Positions 58,441 through 64,000 of a stretch of DNA of 64,000 nt are shown in pieces. The notes beneath the pieces are model-generated. The model saw only the letters and a program-made list of their open reading frames with translations. It was not told the DNA's origin and made no database searches. The stretch is taken from contig JAVHZZ010000003.1 of assembly GCA_036250195.1 (NCBI GenBank), positions 297,319,565 through 297,383,564 on the forward strand. Reading direction: 5' to 3'. Position numbers and translations under genes: made by a program. This DNA is from Mixophyes australis. Its lineage: Eukaryota > Chordata > Amphibia > Anura > Limnodynastidae. How positions within the stretch are numbered: the stretch's first letter is position 1; each line of letters begins with the position of its first letter.

Positions 58441-60480
58441 CCGGTTAGCGGCGAACAGCCGCGATCGTGCCTGACACCTAACTATGTATTAGCGATATGT
58501 TACTTATTCATTAGAGGCAGAGTCTAGTTTCTATAATAGGTTATCAGAGATATATCTATTGGGACCATTAACAGAGCCTAATGATAGTAAATAATAAGCC
58601 AGTGACAGTGTTCAGAGATAGCTTAAACATAATGCACTATACACTAATAATAGGATATTTTCCTTAAGGCACTGGGTTTAATTTCTGATAACACTGACGT
58701 GATTATTATATATATTTAGAACCAACTTTTGGATTTACTGTGATGGTGACTAATATAAAGAAATTTCTATAACATTTATGCTAATAAATTTAAAAAGATT
58801 TTAGCCATATCCCTGTACTATATAGCAATATCCTATAATATATCCAGACATAATAACATAGACTAACAGATGCTATTGATACTACAATTGACATTACTGG
58901 ACTTAATTTTCATAGTTTGAGGATGGCACATTAGATATTTAATGTAAGGAGAAATAATAGGGTTTTGGACAAGGATCCTACCATTATATAAGATTTATAA
59001 TCTGCCCCACAGAATTAATACTAACAGATATATACAATTCATATACACCCCTCTATATATGTGATGCAAATTGTCACCAATTGTTCTTCAGCTATATCCA
59101 TTTAGTTGGGAGAGCAGCCCCTCATATTATAGCTTTTATCTATTTGCAAGATATATATATAGCATTGAGGATAGTCCTATCCCTTGAGCGGAATAGATTT
59201 TTTTATTTTTTTTATTTATATTTGTAATTCTTGTAAGGTGACTTTTATCCCTATTAAATAAACCTGGTTCTAAAATGTAGTGATTTTTAAAATATGCAAA
59301 TAAACAAATGTAAAGTTATGTTGGGTACTAGATGGTGAGCTCGGTGGTAGTCACATTTCCTACTCTGATTAACACGACTACAATAATTCCAATGCGAAAA
59401 TAGCGATCGTTAATATTTAGACGCAATTCATTACCCGACCAACTAAATTAAGACATTACAAAAATAATAACATTGAAATAATTACTAAATGACAATCACG
59501 ACATATTTAATCACGACACATTCTAAAAACCTATATCAAACATACCTACACAAAAAAACGATAATATTAAAACACCTAATAAAAGAAATTACGACCTAAA
59601 TAATCGCGACCAGAGGCAAATAACTACAGAAAGATCGAAATATATATTAACACAATCAAATTAATGCACAATCCAGAATAACACCTACTAATAGAAATCA
59701 CGACTTACCTAATTCCGATTCCTACATAAATATAGAAATATTAATGAAAACGTCATACATAAATATTGACACAAATACATTAAAAATCAACCCACATTAA
59801 ATACATTCAAAAACACATATATAATATATCAAACTTTAAAATATCCACCTATGCAAATGGTTGAACACTATGCTGATAGTTATAAAATAAAAAACGCACC
59901 CATTATTTACATATATCAATATGTTTTATTTGATGCTCATTTATATTTATTGGTGTCAAAACACAATTATCAACGAAACAGCCCATAAACACAACAATCC
60001 AATAAAATTGTCTTGTTAATAAAGTCATAGTTGTTCAAATAAAAGCACAGGTACAGAAACAGGCTTATGCAATTGTCTTATCAATAAAGTCATGGTTGTA
60101 ATAAAAGAACAATAGTACTTAAACTAATACACTTATGTCACAGAAATATGAATATATTAATACTATCCTATCAAATGAAAAAAATTAGCATAAAATTCAT
60201 ACAATTCGCGCCTCGAAACCCCTACTATAAAAATGTTGAGCACGAATATCCACGCTGCCATTTCTACAATTCTGATGACCTTGCTGCTTGTTGTGGTGGA
60301 TTTGGCTTTGCTGACCCGGTTACTGCTTCCAGAATTTCTTTACCAGTGGTGCACAATTTGTATAGCCGTCAATTCGCCACCAAATAGTGGACAACTGCTT
60401 TTTTAAAAGCACAAATTATTTTTTATTCTGAACTTCTCTAATCTTACAGTATATCTAGGGATTGTAGGAGCTGTGTTTCT
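58441..60480. other. AT-rich spacer, possibly including Penelope terminal sequence
   Basis: No coding region recognised. 59380-59860 is strikingly rich in A and C with many CGAC/CACGAC steps. Confidence 0.4.
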
Positions 60481-60489
60481 TCACCGGAC

Positions 60490-61320
60490 AATGCCGAGGA
60501 AGAGCGATGACTTCAAGACTGAAGTGAAGAGGAAGCAGTGGTTCAGAGTACAGAACCCGTTCCAGCTCCATCAACATCCGCCATTCCAGAGGCAGAAGAC
60601 GAACAGGACATGGGTGACCAGGAATCGAGCCAGGATGATGACGGTGATGAGGGGCCCAGCACTTCAAATCGCGCCCCACGCTTTAGCGAGGCTGAAAACA
60701 AAGTCTTGGTTTTTCATGTAACAAAGTGATATTTTCCTTTATTCCCCCAAAACCCCCACCCCCAATTTAAATGTTCATATAAACAGTCACCTGTAATAAT
60801 AATAATTGTAATACTTTTTTTGCAAAATGAACACTTGAAATCACCTCAGTATTAATGCTCACAAATGTTTACTCTAATTATAGTTGTTCATCCATGTACT
60901 CTGTAAAAGCAAATTATATTTCTATATGCTTGCTCTATATGCAACTTCACAGGACCAAGCCACCCATTTCTTGGGGATTAACATGCTTTTGGACAATCAG
61001 AGACAATTTTTGGCCAATCAGAATCTCTTAGCCCAAACACTTTTGAACCAGGGAAGGCGACAAATGGAACGTTCCACAACAGTCAGGAACATCCAAATGT
61101 CACAGCATCAAATGCTGGCAACTGTGAATGAAATGTGGATAAAACAGCAACAGGCGACTGCAGCGAGCATTAGAGTTTTCACCAGTCTGCAACTACTGGT
61201 AAATTAAATGATGAGAAGAAATGTCCAAGAAAGTGCTGCAACACATTCCCAACCTGCTCGGGTACCAACCTCGGAAACATCTACGCAAATTGAGGAAACA
61301 GAAAGTGAACACTAAACAAC
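60490..61320 (+). pseudogene. Harbinger-type Myb/SANT-like gene remnant
   Basis: The first block (60490-60729) changes frame once. It has a basic start (MPRKSDDFKTEVKRK), an acidic/Ser-rich linker (QESSQDDDGDEGPSTS) and the domain start RAPRFSEAENKVLVFHV, which parallels RFSHDENCVLV of the Myb-like protein at 29278-29561. The rest of the DNA-binding domain is missing. After CTTCACAG, an acceptor-like site at about 60950, a second block (to 61207) reads LLDNQRQFLANQNLLAQTLL and resembles the C-terminal helix of such proteins. Probably two exons of a decayed gene; a domesticated gene is possible but unsupported. Confidence 0.5.
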
Positions 61321-61334
61321 TTTCACCGAAGAAT

Positions 61335-61672
61335 GGCCTCATCATTGAAGACAGGAGAATCGCCTGCCCTGCACCACTGCAGCACATCAGGTAATTACAA
61401 TTATCAACCGAAATATATCTTTCCTGGCTCCATCTTGTATTTTCCTTGACATTGGCTTTCTTATATTGTTTCTGCCTTATCCCTCCTCTTTTCCTGTTGC
61501 AAAAATGCATTAGCTCACAAGCCTTTTATGCCACTCTTTGTAGGTTTCATGTTGTAACAGTGCCAGTTGCCAACCATGGCTCATCATTGAAGACAGAAGA
61601 ATCGCTTGCCCTGCGCCACTGCAGCACATCAGGTAATTACAATTATCAACCAACAAATATCTCTCCTTTGGT
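61335..61672 (+). repeat. 242-bp tandem duplication with splice-like borders
   Basis: TCATCATTGAAGACAG(G/A)AGAATCGC and CACTGCAGCACATCAGGTAA occur twice, 242 bp apart (61339 and 61581). Both copies end CATCAG followed by GTAATT (donor-like). The second copy lacks one base and so loses the frame. Confidence 0.75.
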
Positions 61673-63258
61673 CCATTTTATTAGTTATTTTTTTCTCTAT
61701 AAATATCTGGACTCTCACAGCCTTCTTATCTTTTATCACTCTTTAACTTTTCAGATGTGTATAGTTGTTTTTTTTTTATTAGGGTGGGTTGTATAATTTA
61801 TTGACAGACATTGTAAATTCAACTACAGACTGTCTACTCAAGTGTTTTGTAAGATAACCTCTTCAACTCTCAAGATACACAATGAATAAATGTAAATGAA
61901 ACAGCATTTCTAAATCTAAGTATATTAAAAAAAATTACTTCTAATCATTAGGTCTAGTCCTGTTTTTTATAATTCTTTTTTTGCAGTGGTAATCTTTATA
62001 AATCTTCATAGTTAAAATATTATTTTTAAAGGTCGGTAAAAAATATGTGATGTACAACTTTTTTTTTCATTCAACAGATGTTACAAAGTCAGCTTCACTG
62101 TGAAAGCAAAACCTTCATTGAATATCTTCACAAAGAAAACATGCAGTAACTAAAATTAAAACAGAGTGACCTAAATTTGAGAGCATCCTACAAAGCTTTA
62201 TCAACCATTTGAACACATTCACCCCAAATTTTGGCAAAAAGCATTGTACATTATTATTGTCATAAAATAATTTATGTTTATATACTGTATATTGCAAACA
62301 GTGGTTTTTCACTATATATTGTTAATGATTGTATTGCTAATAAAAAAATGCTGTTTTTCAAATGACACTATCTGAATTCATTCTAATTTAATTGTTCTAT
62401 GTAATTAATGAAAATACATAAGTGTTGCAAGTGGTCTATGGATAATGTGGTTGCGGTGAATATTAACATCCGTATTACAATATAATGTAAATAATTTTGT
62501 TTTTCTTTATTGGTTAACTTGATAAATAGTATAATATACTTTGTACATTTTCAAATAAAAACTTAGAACAGCACACAAATGTATATTTTAAAGTAAAAAA
62601 AAAAGGACATTATGACATAAATTGACCAACAATCACTTTATAAATTTAGTCTGAATCACAAAGTTTATAACCTACAAAGTAATAAAATGTAAACAGTATA
62701 ACTCCTTTAGTGTGCCCTGCAAGAACGGGCATTACTTACAAGAATTATATATTTTTAAAAAAACCTTTCTAAAAATCACCTAATACACGCTACATAACAT
62801 TGATAGTAACATTCATTAACATAACATGGTCAGTAACCCACCAGTGTTATGAATGTGTCTTTTATTGTGAAATTAAAAATTTCAAAGTTGTAATTAATAA
62901 TAAATAAAAACACAACGTTAAATTTGCTGTAGAAAGTACATTTACAACATATGGAATAACGTTGTATTACAAACATGTATGGCCTCTGATTCAACAGTTA
63001 AAATTATTATACTAATTCCCCACATTGTTTGTTAAGAAATTCCTATTGGCTGTGGCCTGCAAACTAGACGTATTAACAAACTGCAAACCTGTCGCCAAAT
63101 TTACAAGCTCATAAAGTTCACGCGACCATGTCAATTGACGGTGTATCTGTTACAAGTGTTAACTAACTTAATAACAAACAGTAAATTACTGCACACAGTC
63201 TGACATCTACAACTTTGGGCTATAATTCAGACATTCATTCATAGTGTAAATAATTGCG
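61673..63258. other. AT-rich spacer
   Basis: No gene recognised. It may be the non-coding part of the transposon whose coding remains flank it. Confidence 0.4.
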
Positions 63259-63979
63259 TTATGTAGGTAATTGGTTGGTTCTAATGAAAACACCAGACGT
63301 TTTGTGCCACTGGTTTATGGATTACTTTTCAGTAAAAGCCAGAAGTGCTATCAAAAGTTTCTAGAAGAACTCCAGGATTATACCATAGAATTTGACATCG
63401 ATCTGGCACCACAATATATCCTCACCGATTTTGAGATAGCTGCAAAAAATACCACTCAGCTAGAATTTGGAAACCTGCCAACATAAATGTTGCTTGTTTC
63501 ACCTGGGCCAGAGCCTTTACCGTAGCATGCAGACAGCAGGATTAGCTCAACTGTATGGCACTGACCCTTTTTTGCACTCCGCATGAGACATTTGCAAGCC
63601 CTTGCCTTTTTGCCCCCGAATGAGATCCCAGATGCCTTTGAAGAATTGAAAAGCCATTTACAGGAAAATACAGAACCGGTCATTAAATATTTTGAAGAAA
63701 ATTATGTTGTTGGTGGACAACGCAAAAAAACTCGCAGCCAATCTAGAAGAACAGCACCGTTGTTCCCCCCAGAATGTGGTCAGTGCATGAAAATAACAGG
63801 TTGGGCATACCGCAAACAAATGGTAAATTGGAAGGTTGGCACCAGCGATGGAACAGCATATTGGGCGGGAAGAAGTTAGGTGTGTTCAACCTAATCACCT
63901 ACTTCATTAAAGAAAAAAACACCACAAAAGCCCAAATACAGAAGGTGACTGCCAACACTGGAAGGACACTGCCATGACG
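63259..63979 (+). pseudogene. MULE-type (Mutator-like) transposase, frameshifted and partial
   Basis: The first frame (63271-63486) reads NTRRFVPLVYGLLFSKSQKC and PQYILTDFEIAAKN, which carries the LTDFE block with a catalytic Asp. A shifted frame continues FHLGQSLYRSMQTAGLAQLY (about 63500-63560) and then RHLQALAFLPPNEIPDAFEE. A second shift near 63770 gives QTNGKLEGWHQRWNSILGG and TYFIKEKNTTKAQIQ. This order (DFE, FHL, EGWH) is that of MULE transposases. The N-terminal part, including any FLYWCH zinc finger, is not visible. A stop follows RTLP at 63975-63977 in the last frame. Inactive. Confidence 0.8.
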
Positions 63980-64000
63980 GGAGCAAAAAGAATGGGAAAC

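Noticed and set aside
60148..60387. 79-codon ORF with Cys pair
   Set aside because: No domain pattern, no support from flanking exons.

Overview
The window reads as intergenic or deep-intronic DNA of a large, repeat-rich vertebrate genome, most likely a frog or toad. The pointers are V-SINEs with an L2-type 3' tail, L2-like LINEs ending in the same tail, a Tc1 family common in fish and frogs, palindromic PIF/Harbinger MITEs, a Neptune-type Penelope element and Tf1/sushi-group Ty3/gypsy elements. The genus cannot be fixed from the sequence. No intact host gene was found. The only host-gene sequence recognised is a dead retrocopy of NSMCE2 (SMC5/6-complex SUMO ligase) near 8.5-9.5 kb.

The centrepiece is a complete, young Tf1/sushi-group chromovirus at 12165-20440. 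It has two 2010-bp LTRs with nine differences between them, a perfect 5-bp target duplication, an intact gag and an intact pol (protease, RT, RNase H, integrase, chromodomain). A canonical -1 frameshift signal joins gag to pol. In place of a tRNA primer site, an 11-nt stretch after the 5' LTR is complementary to the predicted first 11 nt of its own RNA, as in self-primed Tf1. The R-U5 leader is about 1.83 kb and carries repeated hairpins, one with a compensatory base-pair change.

Much of the rest is a stack of insertions. (a) 905-1738: a Harbinger-like element holding a hAT MITE. (b) 7940-11817: a 3.9-kb hAT element holding the NSMCE2 retrocopy, which is itself split by a hAT MITE. (c) 11979-21859: a 5'-truncated LINE with a 19-bp target duplication, into which the gypsy element jumped. 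(d) about 26.0-31.3 kb: a Penelope-like element holding a Harbinger MITE and an LTR that contains a two-gene Harbinger. (e) 34213-35587: a solo gypsy LTR with 96-bp tandem repeats, cut by a V-SINE. (f) 48458-51855: a second hAT element with a LINE 3' end inside it.

The remainder (about 2-4, 32.6-34.2, 35.6-37.1, 42-44, 45.6-48 and 52-60 kb) is AT-rich sequence with microsatellites and scattered MITEs. The right edge (60.5-64 kb) holds a decayed Myb/SANT-like Harbinger gene and a frameshifted MULE-type transposase that runs off the window. In the gypsy element the parts work together: U3 promoter to self-primed RNA, Gag, Gag-Pol by frameshifting, reverse transcription, and chromodomain-guided integration. 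Nearly everything else is non-autonomous or broken.
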